Shown one piece after another: positions 9,330 to 17,739 of a stretch of 64,000 nt of DNA; the stretch's first letter is position 1; each line of letters begins with the position of its first letter. The DNA lies in NCBI GenBank assembly GCA_016235045.1, contig JACRME010000008.1, positions 434,001 through 498,000 on the forward strand, read 5' to 3'. Under the pieces are notes generated by a model. That model was not told the origin of the DNA. It worked only from the letters and a program-made list of their open reading frames with translations, and did not search any database. Both the position numbers and the translations under genes were made by a program. Source of the stretch: Nitrosomonadales bacterium. Its GTDB lineage: Bacteria > Pseudomonadota > Gammaproteobacteria > Burkholderiales > Gallionellaceae.

Positions 9330-9680
9330 TTATACCGAGAACGACGATCCGCAACCGCAAGTCGTGGTGGCATTCGGGTTCTTGATGACGAACTGCGAAC
9401 CTTCCAAACCTTCGGTGTAGTCGATCTCTGCGCCAACCAGATACTGGAAGCTCATCGGATCGATCAGCAATTGCACACCGTTTTTGCTCATCACGGTGTC
9501 GTCTTCGTTGGCCACTTCATCGAAAGTGAAACCATACTGGAAGCCGGAACAACCGCCGCCGCTGACGAAAACGCGCAGCTTCAATTCGGCATTGCCTTCT
9601 TCCTCGATCAATTGCTTCACTTTATTCGCTGCACTGTCGGTAAACAGCAGCGGATCCTGCATTTCAGTTACTGTATTCAT
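9330..9680 (-). CDS. erpA: Iron-sulfur cluster insertion protein ErpA
   Basis: An A-type carrier that hands [4Fe-4S]/[2Fe-2S] clusters to apo-proteins such as isoprenoid-pathway enzymes and respiratory complexes. The 116-residue protein carries the three invariant cysteines in CSGFQYGF and the C-terminal [10 protein letters not shown]. The N-terminal region ([16 protein letters not shown]) is typical of ErpA rather than IscA. It has no isc operon around it and stands alone before the bactofilin gene in the same direction, as ErpA usually does. Confidence 0.95.
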   Translation of the reverse strand: MNTVTEMQDPLLFTDSAANKVKQLIEEEGNAELKLRVFVSGGGCSGFQYGFTFDEVANEDDTVMSKNGVQLLIDPMSFQYLVGAEIDYTEGLEGSQFVIKNPNATTTCGCGSSFSV

Positions 9681-9704
9681 ATTGCCTCCTTAAAACCGGT
9701 TGAT

Positions 9705-10112
9705 TTATGACTCGGCTGTTCCAAGTTTGAACGCCACCACTTTGTCTTCGGCTTCAGCCAAGTGGATCAGTTTGCCTTCTACGATCGCCCCCAACTGTAT
9801 TTCCAGGGTTCTGTAGTGAACATCGCCTGTGACCTTGGCCTTGCTCTGCAGTTCCAGATATTCCGCGACATGCACCGGACCCACCACCGTTCCGTTCACC
9901 ACCAGATGGGTAACCTTGATCTCGCCGTCCACGCGCGCCTGCTCGCTCAGCACCAAAGTGCTCGGCTTGCTCGGATCGGCGATGACGTTGCCCTTGATTT
10001 CACCGTCCACCCGCAGGCCGCCCGCGAAATGGACGTTACCCTCGATCCTGGTTCCGGCCCCCACGAGCGAGTCGATGCGGTTCTGCGGTTTGGTTTGCCG
10101 ATTGCTGAACAT
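9705..10112 (-). CDS. Bactofilin (polymer-forming cytoskeletal protein)
   Basis: A 135-residue member of the bactofilin/DUF583 family, self-polymerising beta-helical scaffold proteins. The repeated short beta-strand pattern (GTRIEGNVHFAGGLRVDGEIKGNV and the following turns; motif around residues 18-115) gives the right-handed beta-helix. Short charged tails lie at both ends (MFSNRQTKPQ and LGTAES). It sits 13 bp downstream of a DUF6776-type membrane protein gene and probably shares its transcript. The proximity of an M23 peptidase is a common bactofilin association, although here it is on the other strand. Confidence 0.92.
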   Translation of the reverse strand: MFSNRQTKPQNRIDSLVGAGTRIEGNVHFAGGLRVDGEIKGNVIADPSKPSTLVLSEQARVDGEIKVTHLVVNGTVVGPVHVAEYLELQSKAKVTGDVHYRTLEIQLGAIVEGKLIHLAEAEDKVVAFKLGTAES

Positions 10113-10125
10113 GCTTGTTCCTCCT

Positions 10126-10887
10126 TTAGGATACTGGTTGCAGGCCGATTGTCCGTGTGATCCTGGGTTCCTGCATCCCCCTCTCGAACACTCGCACCTC
10201 GACGCTTTCGAGCGCCATTTCCGGCGGCAACTTAATAACCTTATCCACTCGCTGGTAATATTTGAAGCTTAATTGATACGACGCGACATCCTGCGGCGAG
10301 TCCGCCTGCGGGAATTGTAGCACTACTTTATTGCCGTCTTGTTCCCCGTTCACCACCAGCAACATGGCGCCCTTGAATTCCCTGCCGCGCTGCTGGACGC
10401 TCTGCACCAGCAGCATGCGCAAATGATATTCGCCCGGCAGGGAATCCGGTTCGATCTTGAGGCGATGGATGGACAATTCCGCCTCGCGCGTGCCGGTCAA
10501 CGGCAGATTTTCGAAGAACAGCAGATCCTCCTTGAGGCGCGCGTTCTCGTCATTCAGGCTCTTGACCTGCGCGCTGACTTCGACATCGGAAGCACGCTCG
10601 ATCTGCCCCTGGCGTTCAAAGGCTGCAATCTGGTTGGTGAGCTTGGCATTCTCTTCCTGCAGCGACTGCACCTGATCGCGCAACTCGCTCAGTTCCTTTT
10701 CTGCCTGGCTGCGATGAAAGCCGGCCAGTTCCAGGCCCGAATCGTATGCCCACATGACTGCCATCCCAATGACCACCAGGAAGGGCAAAGCGATCGCCCA
10801 GCGCACATACCAGGGCACATGCGGGCGCACTGCAAGCCGCGGCGCGGAGATGCTGAACTTGCGGCGGAAACTGCGCATCATCTTCAT
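10126..10887 (-). CDS. Membrane-anchored coiled-coil protein (DUF6776-like)
   Basis: A 253-residue protein of unknown function: a basic N-terminal cytoplasmic tail, one transmembrane helix at about 28-48 (WAIALPFLVVIGMAVMWAY), a coiled coil at about 58-118 (heptads in EKELSELRDQVQSLQEENAKL and following), and a C-terminal beta-rich periplasmic domain. Its ATG lies 2 nt after the argC stop and it precedes the bactofilin gene, an order seen repeatedly in betaproteobacteria. It may be the membrane partner that positions the bactofilin; that role is inference. The start is the ATG in MKMMRSFRRK; a longer reading would overlap argC. Confidence 0.8.
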   Translation of the reverse strand: MKMMRSFRRKFSISAPRLAVRPHVPWYVRWAIALPFLVVIGMAVMWAYDSGLELAGFHRSQAEKELSELRDQVQSLQEENAKLTNQIAAFERQGQIERASDVEVSAQVKSLNDENARLKEDLLFFENLPLTGTREAELSIHRLKIEPDSLPGEYHLRMLLVQSVQQRGREFKGAMLLVVNGEQDGNKVVLQFPQADSPQDVASYQLSFKYYQRVDKVIKLPPEMALESVEVRVFERGMQEPRITRTIGLQPVS

Positions 10888-10889
10888 GA

Positions 10890-11921
10890 TCAGGGGAGCA
10901 ACGGAACCACGTTCAGACCGCTGGCCTCGGGCAGGCCGAACATGATATTCATGTTCTGTACCGCTTGCCCGGCCGCACCTTTCACCAGGTTGTCGATCAC
11001 CGACAACACCACCACCGTATCGCCGCCTTGCGGCCGGTGCACCGCGATGCGGCACAGGTTGGAACCGCGCACGCTGCGCGTCTCCGGCATGCTGCCTGCC
11101 GGCAGCACGTCGACGAAAGCTTCGTCGGCATAGCGTTGTTCGAACAATGCCTGCAAATCCGCGTCCTTGTTCTTGAGCCGCCCGTACAGCGTGGCATGGA
11201 TGCCGCGTATCAGCGGGGTCAGGTGCGGCACGAAGGTCAGCCCGACCGGCTTGCCCGATACATTGGTCAGTCCCTGCCTGATTTCCGGCAAATGCCGGTG
11301 CCCGGCCACGCCGTAGGCCTTGAAATTGTCCGACGCTTCGGCGAACAGGGTGGGTATCTCGGCCTTGCGGCCCGCGCCGGAGACGCCGGATTTGGCGTCG
11401 GCGATCAACGATCCTTCCTCGACCAGCCCAGCTTCAATCAGGGGGATAAAGCCCAGTTGCACCGCCGTCGGATAGCAGCCTGGATTCGCCACCAGCCGCG
11501 CCTGCTTGATCTTGTCCCGGTTCACTTCAGGCAGGCCGTACACCGCCTCCGCCACCAGCTCGGGGCAGGCATGGGTCATTCCGTACCATTTTTCCCACAC
11601 GGCGATGTCCTTGATGCGGAAGTCTGCCGCGAGGTCGATCACCCGCACGCCGGCGTCCAGCAATGCCCTTGTCTGTTGCATGGCAATACCGTTGGGGGTG
11701 GCGAAAAACACGACGTCGCACTGGTCGAGATGCGCCTCGTCGGGATGGGTGAAAGACAGGTTCACATAACCGCGCAGGCTGGGAAACATCTGGCTGACCG
11801 GCGTGCCCGCGTCGGCGCGCGAGGTGATCGCGTGCAACTGCACTTGGGGATGCCCGGCCAACAGCCTCAGCAATTCGACACCGGTATAACCTGTCCCGCC
11901 TACGATTCCGACCTTCAGCAC
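10890..11921 (-). CDS. argC: N-acetyl-gamma-glutamyl-phosphate reductase
   Basis: Third step of arginine biosynthesis: NADPH-dependent reduction of N-acetylglutamyl phosphate to the semialdehyde. The 343-residue protein shows the N-terminal Rossmann motif [17 protein letters not shown] and the catalytic cysteine in NPGCYPTA near residue 148. The start is GTG with a GGAAGG ribosome-binding site. It lies between the rplM-rpsI operon upstream and the DUF6776-bactofilin pair downstream, a usual betaproteobacterial order. Confidence 0.96.
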   Translation of the reverse strand: MLKVGIVGGTGYTGVELLRLLAGHPQVQLHAITSRADAGTPVSQMFPSLRGYVNLSFTHPDEAHLDQCDVVFFATPNGIAMQQTRALLDAGVRVIDLAADFRIKDIAVWEKWYGMTHACPELVAEAVYGLPEVNRDKIKQARLVANPGCYPTAVQLGFIPLIEAGLVEEGSLIADAKSGVSGAGRKAEIPTLFAEASDNFKAYGVAGHRHLPEIRQGLTNVSGKPVGLTFVPHLTPLIRGIHATLYGRLKNKDADLQALFEQRYADEAFVDVLPAGSMPETRSVRGSNLCRIAVHRPQGGDTVVVLSVIDNLVKGAAGQAVQNMNIMFGLPEASGLNVVPLLP

Positions 11922-11959
11922 GATTTATCCTTCCAACAAAACATGCGAATAATAAATGA

Positions 11960-11983
11960 AAAGGCCGCCCTTTGGCGGCCTTT
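11960..11983 (-). terminator. Intrinsic terminator of rplM-rpsI
   Basis: A 10-bp stem (AAAGGCCGCC / GGCGGCCTTT) with a CTTT loop lies 17 bp past the rpsI stop; on the minus strand it runs into TTTTCATTTATT. Confidence 0.9.
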
Positions 11984-12000
11984 CCGGTACTGCAACAAGC

Positions 12001-12393
12001 TTAACGCTTGGAGAATTGCTTCCTGCGGCGCGCCTTGCGCAGACCGACCTTCTTGCGCTCGACTTCGCGTGCATCGCGAGTGACCAGACCGGCCTTGCTC
12101 AGGGTGGGCTTCAGGCTGGCATCGTATTCGATCAGGGCGCGGGTGATACCGTGGCGCACTGCACCGGCCTGGCCGGATTCGCCGCCGCCGGACACGTTCA
12201 CCATGATGTCGAACTTGCCAACCATCTCGGTCAGTTCCAAAGGCTGACGCACGACCATGCGGCCTGTCTCGCGCGAGAAGAACACGTCGATTGGCTTGTC
12301 GTTGACAGTGATGTCGCCCTTGCCGGGCTTGATGAACACACGTGCCACCGCGCTCTTGCGACGACCCGTTCCGTAGTTATAAGTTACGCTCAT
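12001..12393 (-). CDS. rpsI: 30S ribosomal protein S9
   Basis: Small-subunit ribosomal protein whose basic C-terminal tail contacts P-site tRNA. The 130-residue length, the [15 protein letters not shown] start, and the invariant tail [17 protein letters not shown] are diagnostic. It begins 2 nt after rplM, the universal L13-S9 operon arrangement. Confidence 0.99.
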   Translation of the reverse strand: MSVTYNYGTGRRKSAVARVFIKPGKGDITVNDKPIDVFFSRETGRMVVRQPLELTEMVGKFDIMVNVSGGGESGQAGAVRHGITRALIEYDASLKPTLSKAGLVTRDAREVERKKVGLRKARRRKQFSKR

Positions 12394-12395
12394 GA

Positions 12396-12833
12396 TTAAG
12401 CTTTCAACAGATCGATGGGTTTCGGTTGCTGCGCGCTGTGCGGATGAGTCGCACCGCCGTAGACCTTGAGCTTGCTCAACATCGCATAGCCCAGCGGACC
12501 TTTCGGCAACATGCCGCGCACGGCCTTTTGCAGCACGCGCTGAGGATGGCGCTGTTGCAGCTTGAGGAAGTTGGTCTCGTAGATACCGCCGGGATAGCCG
12601 GTGTGGCGGTAGTACATCTTGTCCTGTGCCTTGTTGCCGGTCACGCGCAGCTTGTCTGCATTGACCACCACGACGAAATCGCCGGTGTCGACGTGCGGTG
12701 TGTAGATGGCCTTGTGCTTGCCGCGCAAGCGGATAGCGATCTGGCTGGCCAAACGGCCCAGGATCTTGTCGGCGGCATCAACCAGCAGCCAGTCGTGCTG
12801 GACTTCGTGCGGCTTTGCGGAAAATGTTTTCAT
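12396..12833 (-). CDS. rplM: 50S ribosomal protein L13
   Basis: Large-subunit assembly protein, 145 residues from [15 protein letters not shown], matching the family length of about 142. Signature segments include [12 protein letters not shown] and the [10 protein letters not shown] stretch. An in-frame upstream ATG at 12896 would add 21 unrelated residues and is rejected. The 177-bp stretch 12834-13010 upstream holds the operon promoter and nothing else recognisable. Confidence 0.99.
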   Translation of the reverse strand: MKTFSAKPHEVQHDWLLVDAADKILGRLASQIAIRLRGKHKAIYTPHVDTGDFVVVVNADKLRVTGNKAQDKMYYRHTGYPGGIYETNFLKLQQRHPQRVLQKAVRGMLPKGPLGYAMLSKLKVYGGATHPHSAQQPKPIDLLKA

Positions 12834-13010
12834 GGCATTTCCTAAAACTAAAAATGGATAACAGACTGCGAAGGGCGCGCATTCTATGTCAGGCATCTAC
12901 CCCTGTCAAACGAAACTCCTGCCCGGGCCGACCCTGTCGCGGGGCGGCATTTCAGGCGACGATCGCCCGTCATTTTACGCCACACCATCGCAACCCCATG
13001 TTGCAAAAGC

Positions 13011-13856
13011 CTAAAGTTTCAACATGCGCGTTGTTTGCGATAAATCGGACAAGTCGATTACGCGGTAACGCATGCGGTCTTCGCCATCGTTATCGGTACA
13101 GGTCGTCGAACTGCCGTCCAATGCCAGTTGGATGCCGTATTTGCGGGCATCGCCGCTGCAATCCAGGCCGTAATGCATGTGCCCGAACAGCACCCCCTGC
13201 ACCCTGTCGCGCGCCACCTGGCAGAACGAATAGGCATCTTTCAAGCGCCGGAAGGGACGCGTCAATTGGGCAAACAGGTGATACAGCGACTTGCCGTCGC
13301 CGACATCCGGCATCACGCTGTACCCAAACGAAAAAGGGTGGTGGTGCATATAGATGAAGGCCTGCCTCCCCGCCACGGCCGGACTGTCCAGCATATGGTT
13401 CAGCGCCCACAACTGGTTTCCGCCAAGGCGCCCCTCGGCGAACAGGCGATCGAGGAACTTCAACTCCTCCGCGTTCGAATCCAGGCCGATGAAAACGTAA
13501 CCCGCTCCGACTTCGCTCAACACCGGAAAGCTTGCCGGCTTGCCCTGAAAGATGTAATCGCCGAATGCTTGCTGAAACGCAAGCGCGTCTTCGTTGCTCA
13601 CCGACACCGCATTGCCGTAATCGTGGTTGCCCGGGCTCAGCAGCACGCGGTAGCGCGCCGCGAGACGGTCCAGCAACACCCGCGCCGCCCGCCGGTTTGC
13701 TTCCGTCGCGCTGTCGATCAGGTCGCCGGTATGCACGACCACGCAATTTCCCGGCGCATCCGGCGGGTTTTTGAGCAGGTCTTCCACCACCCGTTCGAAT
13801 CGCAGCGCGTTGTCGCCGCGACCGATGTGCGTGTCGCTGATATGGATCAATTTCAT
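13011..13856 (-). CDS. Calcineurin-like metallophosphoesterase
   Basis: A 281-residue dimetal phosphohydrolase with all family motifs: DTHIGRGD (residues 8-15), GDLID near 44, GNHDYG near 79, the HHHPF segment near 172, and GHMHYG near 217. The layout resembles class III cyclic-nucleotide phosphodiesterases (CpdA) and related enzymes, but members of this fold also cleave glycerophosphodiesters and UDP-diacylglucosamine, so the substrate is open. It is a single gene upstream of the ribosomal operon and downstream of the glycerolipid operon, with 111 bp to the FGGY kinase; a link to phosphodiester turnover is possible. Confidence 0.85.
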   Translation of the reverse strand: MKLIHISDTHIGRGDNALRFERVVEDLLKNPPDAPGNCVVVHTGDLIDSATEANRRAARVLLDRLAARYRVLLSPGNHDYGNAVSVSNEDALAFQQAFGDYIFQGKPASFPVLSEVGAGYVFIGLDSNAEELKFLDRLFAEGRLGGNQLWALNHMLDSPAVAGRQAFIYMHHHPFSFGYSVMPDVGDGKSLYHLFAQLTRPFRRLKDAYSFCQVARDRVQGVLFGHMHYGLDCSGDARKYGIQLALDGSSTTCTDNDGEDRMRYRVIDLSDLSQTTRMLKL

Positions 13857-13967
13857 GGTGAGCGCCCCTGGAACAAGGAAAGCGCAACGTAGCCAGCGGC
13901 CCCGGCACCGTCAATATGCCAAACGGCCTAGATACGGACTAGTACTTGGCCTGACATAAACAGATTT

Positions 13968-15443
13968 TCAGCGAAGCAGCAGCCCATCCAGCCAATCGCT
14001 CCAGCGCCGATATTTTTCGGCGAGGCGCGAATGCCGCACCCGGATAAGTTCTGCCTGTCTCGACCCGGTCGACGTCATGCCTGACGCAAGTTGCGCGGCA
14101 CCGGTCAGGCTGGCATCCGTCTGCAACAAGCGGAAAGTGGCCAAAGGCACGCATTGCGCAATGCCTTGCTGCAAACAGGGCAAACCCGACAACCCGCCGG
14201 AAAGATAGACGCGCTCAACGCCGAACTCGCGCCGGAAGTCTTCCAGTATCCGTGCCACGCGGAAAATGATGCCCTCTTGCAGCAGCAGCGCGATGCGTTG
14301 CGCCGGCAGATGCGCAACCGGTTCGGAAAAGGCAATGCCCAAATCGCTGCGGAAAAACGGCGCCCCCAGTCCGCTCGGCTCGGCCAGGCAGAAAATTCCG
14401 TCGCTGCCCAAGTCCTCGGCGCTACATGCCTCGGCCGGATAAGGCGCCAGGGCGGCAGCAATGGAGTTGAGCGTGCCTTCGCAGGCAAAATGCGTGTGCC
14501 GCGCGCCGTCCTGCCACACCAGCGTTTGCAGATAACCCTGCGGCGCATGCCCGCCCGGGGGCAAGTTGCATGCGACGAATCCGCCCGTGCCCAGATTGAC
14601 CAGCGCTTCCGGCTGGCCTGCGGCGATGCTGGCCACCAGTGCAGCCGACTGGTCGCCCACGCTGGCTTGCAGGATCAGGCCATTCCCGAGAGTCAGCCCC
14701 AACCCGGCCGACGGCACGATGCGGGGCAATATTTGCTGCGGAATGCCGAACAATTCGCACAATGCGGGCGACCACTGCCTGCTCCCGATATCCATCAGCA
14801 AGGTGCGTGCGGCCATCGAGACATCGACCACATGCTGCTTGCCGCCCGTCCAGCGCCAGATCAGAAAAGTGTCCAGCGTACCCAGCAGCCATTCGCCGCT
14901 TTGCAGCCGTTCTTGCCATGCCGGATGTTCGCGCAGTGTTACCTGCAACTTGGGCGCCAGGTAATACTGCGTTAGCGGCAACCCGGCAAGTTCGCGAATT
15001 TCGGCTTGCCTGTCGCGCAAAGCGGCACAACTTGCCGCGCCCCTGTCGTCCTGCCAGGAAACGAGCGGCGTAACCGGCTTGCCACCGGCGCGTTCCCAGA
15101 TCAGGAACGAAGAGCGCTGGCTGCACAGGCCGAACGGCGGGCGCACTTCCGCAACGTTACCGACAAAGTCGGCAGTTTGCGGGAGGAAGTGCGATGCGCC
15201 CGCTCCCGCACCTGAGGGCTGCGCCCCACCGTGTCGCGGGCGCACTTCCGCCTGCGCCAGGCACTCGGCCAGCACTTCATCTGCCGCCTGCGCATAGGCC
15301 AGCGCATCGCTTTCGTAACGCCCGCCGTCTGCAGATATTGCGGGGGCACGGCGCGAGACGGTGCAGGCAAGCGTACCGTCCTGCGCCAGCATTCCCGCCT
15401 TGATCGCCGTCGTTCCCAGGTCGAGCGCGACAGCCGCCATCAT
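13968..15443 (-). CDS. FGGY-family carbohydrate kinase, probably acting on glycerol; contains a 33-residue insert
   Basis: A 491-residue ASKHA-fold kinase. The N-terminal phosphate loop (ALDLGTTAIKAGML) and the C-terminal adenosine motif (YLSGGLSGLPCLQQGIA) are present. The gene follows glpD with an ATGA overlap, and with ugpQ and a lipase-like gene upstream the natural reading is a glycerol kinase, although FGGY kinases act on many polyols and the DLGTT motif differs from the DQGTT of classical GlpK. Residues about 65-97 are foreign to the family: they are encoded by a 99-bp in-frame element with a 15-bp direct repeat at its ends. Whether the enzyme still folds is uncertain. Confidence 0.82.
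   Translation of the reverse strand: MMAAVALDLGTTAIKAGMLAQDGTLACTVSRRAPAISADGGRYESDALAYAQAADEVLAECLAQAEVRPRHGGAQPSGAGAGASHFLPQTADFVGNVAEVRPPFGLCSQRSSFLIWERAGGKPVTPLVSWQDDRGAASCAALRDRQAEIRELAGLPLTQYYLAPKLQVTLREHPAWQERLQSGEWLLGTLDTFLIWRWTGGKQHVVDVSMAARTLLMDIGSRQWSPALCELFGIPQQILPRIVPSAGLGLTLGNGLILQASVGDQSAALVASIAAGQPEALVNLGTGGFVACNLPPGGHAPQGYLQTLVWQDGARHTHFACEGTLNSIAAALAPYPAEACSAEDLGSDGIFCLAEPSGLGAPFFRSDLGIAFSEPVAHLPAQRIALLLQEGIIFRVARILEDFRREFGVERVYLSGGLSGLPCLQQGIAQCVPLATFRLLQTDASLTGAAQLASGMTSTGSRQAELIRVRHSRLAEKYRRWSDWLDGLLLR
15138..15251. repeat. 99-bp in-frame palindromic insert with 15-bp direct-repeat ends inside the FGGY kinase gene
   Basis: The 15-mer CGGGCGCACTTCCGC occurs at 15138-15152 and again at 15237-15251, an offset of exactly 99 bp (33 codons). 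The inserted unit folds into two hairpins: an imperfect one at about 15142-15193 with inner stem CCGAC/GTCGG, and a second closed by TGCGCCCGC / GCGGGCGCA. This resembles a REP/MITE-type element that landed in frame, leaving a target duplication, or a duplication generated around such a palindrome. Confidence 0.8.
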
Positions 15444-16999
15444 GGGAGGCAGTCCCCCACCTCCTGCGCAATCCTGTCTTCATTCCAACCCAGCACCGGC
15501 AGCAGCAGTTCGGCGAAGTGGCGCAACTCGGCTGCGTCCAGCTTCGCCAGGATCAACAGCGGCATGCGGCGACGCAACAGGTCGGGCAGGTGCACCACCA
15601 TCTCGTCGCGCGCGCACAGCAGCAGGTCGGCATAGATGAACGGCAGATCGGACACGATGCGCACCGCCAGTTGCGGCGTTTCCCCGACGATATGGAACAC
15701 CTGCTCGATGCGTGCGCCGTGACGCCGCAGCAGCCACTTCGCGCTCTCCGCATCGATGCCGAGTTGTTGCGCTTGCGCGGTCTTTTTTTCCGACCACTTT
15801 GCAAAATCCTGCCGCGGCTTCCACGGAAGATCGCGCCCGTTTGTCGCACAGCCGGTTGCCACGCCCAGGCGCGCGCACACCGTATCGACAATGACCGCCG
15901 CATCTTCGCGTGCCGAGGTGAGCTTGCCACCGATGGCGTGATGCACCCCGTTGTCCGCCGTCTTCAACTCCCAGTCGCGGCTGACCGCGGAAGGATGGGC
16001 GGCGTCGCTTTGCTTCATCACGCGCACGCCGGCATAACTGCCGACGACATCCTGCTTCGTCCAGGCTGTCTTGAGATAACGATTGGCGGCGGCAAGCAGG
16101 TAGTCCACGTCTTCCGCCCCGACCGCCACGCTGTCGATATCGCCGCGATAGTCCGTGTCGGTGGTGCCCAGCAAAGTGCGCCCGTACCACGGGATGATGA
16201 AAAACACCCGGCCGTCCGATTTCGCCGTGAGCAATATGGCCTCGCCGGTCTTCAGGGCCGGCAGCACCAGATGGATGCCCTTGCTCAGGCGGCACCAGGC
16301 GCGGCCCGGTCCGGTCGCCGTCGTCCACTGCCCGGCGGTGCTGACATATTGCCTGGCATGCACTAGCACCGCTTCATCCGTGACGCCATCCTGCACCGTC
16401 GCGCCGCACACCCTGCCGCGGTCTTCCTGCCACGCGACGAGTCTGGCGTAATTCACGCACACCGCGCCGAGCGCCATCGCCCCCGCCACCAGTTCCAGCA
16501 CCAGCCGCGCATCGTCGGTCTGCGCATCGCCGTAAGTGAAGCCGCCTCTCAGCGTCGTATCCTCCAGAAACGGAAAATGTTCCGAGAAATGGGCGTGGTC
16601 GAAATGATGGTGCTGCATGGGTTCGCCGGGGAATCCGGCCAGCGCGTCGTACAGTGTCAGCCCGGCCTTCAGCTTCAAAGTGCCGTTGCGGCTGTCGGCA
16701 TACACCGGCACGCCGAAACGCAGCGGCCACACGCGATGCGGGGCCGCCCGCAGCAACATGCGCCGTTCCCGCAAGGCCTTGCGCACCAGCTTGAAATCGT
16801 AGGTTTCCAGATAGCGCAGGCCGCCGTGGATCAGTTTGCTGGATGAAGACGACGTGGCGCTTGCCCAATCGCCCTGCTCCACCAGCGCGACCTTCAGCCC
16901 GCGCAGCGCCGCATCGTAAGCCGTCCAGGCGCCATAGATGCCGCCGCCGCACACCAGCAGGTCGAACTCGTCGCGCAGCGCAGTGAAATCGCGCTTCAT
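15440..16999 (-). CDS. glpD: Glycerol-3-phosphate dehydrogenase (FAD-dependent, GlpD type)
   Basis: Membrane-associated flavoenzyme that oxidises sn-glycerol-3-phosphate to dihydroxyacetone phosphate and feeds electrons to quinone. The 519-residue protein has the FAD dinucleotide motif LLVCGGGIYGAWTAYDAA near residue 15, the GlpD signature SSSSSKLIHGGLRYLE at about 48-63, and the GTTDTDYRG segment near 287. The start MKRDFTALRDEF overlaps the ugpQ stop (ATGA), and its own stop overlaps the kinase start in the same way. Longer readings upstream run into the ugpQ frame and are rejected. Confidence 0.95.
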   Translation of the reverse strand: MKRDFTALRDEFDLLVCGGGIYGAWTAYDAALRGLKVALVEQGDWASATSSSSSKLIHGGLRYLETYDFKLVRKALRERRMLLRAAPHRVWPLRFGVPVYADSRNGTLKLKAGLTLYDALAGFPGEPMQHHHFDHAHFSEHFPFLEDTTLRGGFTYGDAQTDDARLVLELVAGAMALGAVCVNYARLVAWQEDRGRVCGATVQDGVTDEAVLVHARQYVSTAGQWTTATGPGRAWCRLSKGIHLVLPALKTGEAILLTAKSDGRVFFIIPWYGRTLLGTTDTDYRGDIDSVAVGAEDVDYLLAAANRYLKTAWTKQDVVGSYAGVRVMKQSDAAHPSAVSRDWELKTADNGVHHAIGGKLTSAREDAAVIVDTVCARLGVATGCATNGRDLPWKPRQDFAKWSEKKTAQAQQLGIDAESAKWLLRRHGARIEQVFHIVGETPQLAVRIVSDLPFIYADLLLCARDEMVVHLPDLLRRRMPLLILAKLDAAELRHFAELLLPVLGWNEDRIAQEVGDCLP

Positions 17000-17739
17000 T
17001 TGCCCCTCATCTGCAGCGCCTTTTGCGGCACGTCGCTGATCAGCACATCCACGCCCAGGGCCAGCGCGCGGGCGATCTCGGCGTCGGTATCGCAGGTATA
17101 GACGGCGATGCGCTTGCCGCGCTCGCGCACCAGTTTCATCATATCCACGTCCAGCGTGGAAATATGCACGCACACACCGTACAGGAAAGGCTGCTCGTCC
17201 AGCGCACGCTGCGCGTCGCGCACGGTGTGTTCCGGCTCCAGGTTCAGCACCAGCGGAAACTGCTCGGCAAAACGATGTGCGTAGATCAGGCTGTCCAGAT
17301 TGAAGGACGAGATAATGATGCGGTCATCCGTCATCGCCCCCACCAGCGCCAGCGTCTTCCTGACCTTGAGTTCCTGCCGCACCTGCATTTCCCAGTCGCG
17401 ATTCTTGATCTCCAGCAGCAAACGGCAGCGCGGGCGATAGGCCGAGATGAATTCCTGCAGACTCATCACCCCTTCGGGCGCAACCGACGCCGCAAAGTGC
17501 GCGGCAAAATTCATCGCCTGCAATTGCGCATAATCGTAATCGTCGATGTGATTGCCGGGCAGCTTCAGCTTCTTCAGGTCGCGGTCGTGCCACAGCACAG
17601 CCACCTCGTCGCGGCTGAGCTGAATATCGGTTTCGATGCCATCGATGGGGTAGGTCAGCGCCTTGTCGAACGCGCTGCGCGTATTTTCCGCCGCCTCCTT
17701 GTTGGCGCCGCGATGGGCGAAGATCATGGTTTTATTCAT
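16996..17739 (-). CDS. ugpQ: Glycerophosphodiester phosphodiesterase (UgpQ type, cytosolic)
   Basis: Hydrolyses glycerophosphodiesters from phospholipid turnover to glycerol-3-phosphate and an alcohol. The 247-residue TIM-barrel protein shows the family motifs: FAHRGANKEAAENT (residues 7-20, catalytic His-Arg), DGIETDIQLSRDE (33-45), and VLWHDRDLKKL (48-58). No signal peptide, so it is cytoplasmic. It is coupled by ATGA overlaps to the hydrolase upstream and to glpD downstream, so its product passes straight to the dehydrogenase. Confidence 0.94.
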   Translation of the reverse strand: MNKTMIFAHRGANKEAAENTRSAFDKALTYPIDGIETDIQLSRDEVAVLWHDRDLKKLKLPGNHIDDYDYAQLQAMNFAAHFAASVAPEGVMSLQEFISAYRPRCRLLLEIKNRDWEMQVRQELKVRKTLALVGAMTDDRIIISSFNLDSLIYAHRFAEQFPLVLNLEPEHTVRDAQRALDEQPFLYGVCVHISTLDVDMMKLVRERGKRIAVYTCDTDAEIARALALGVDVLISDVPQKALQMRGK

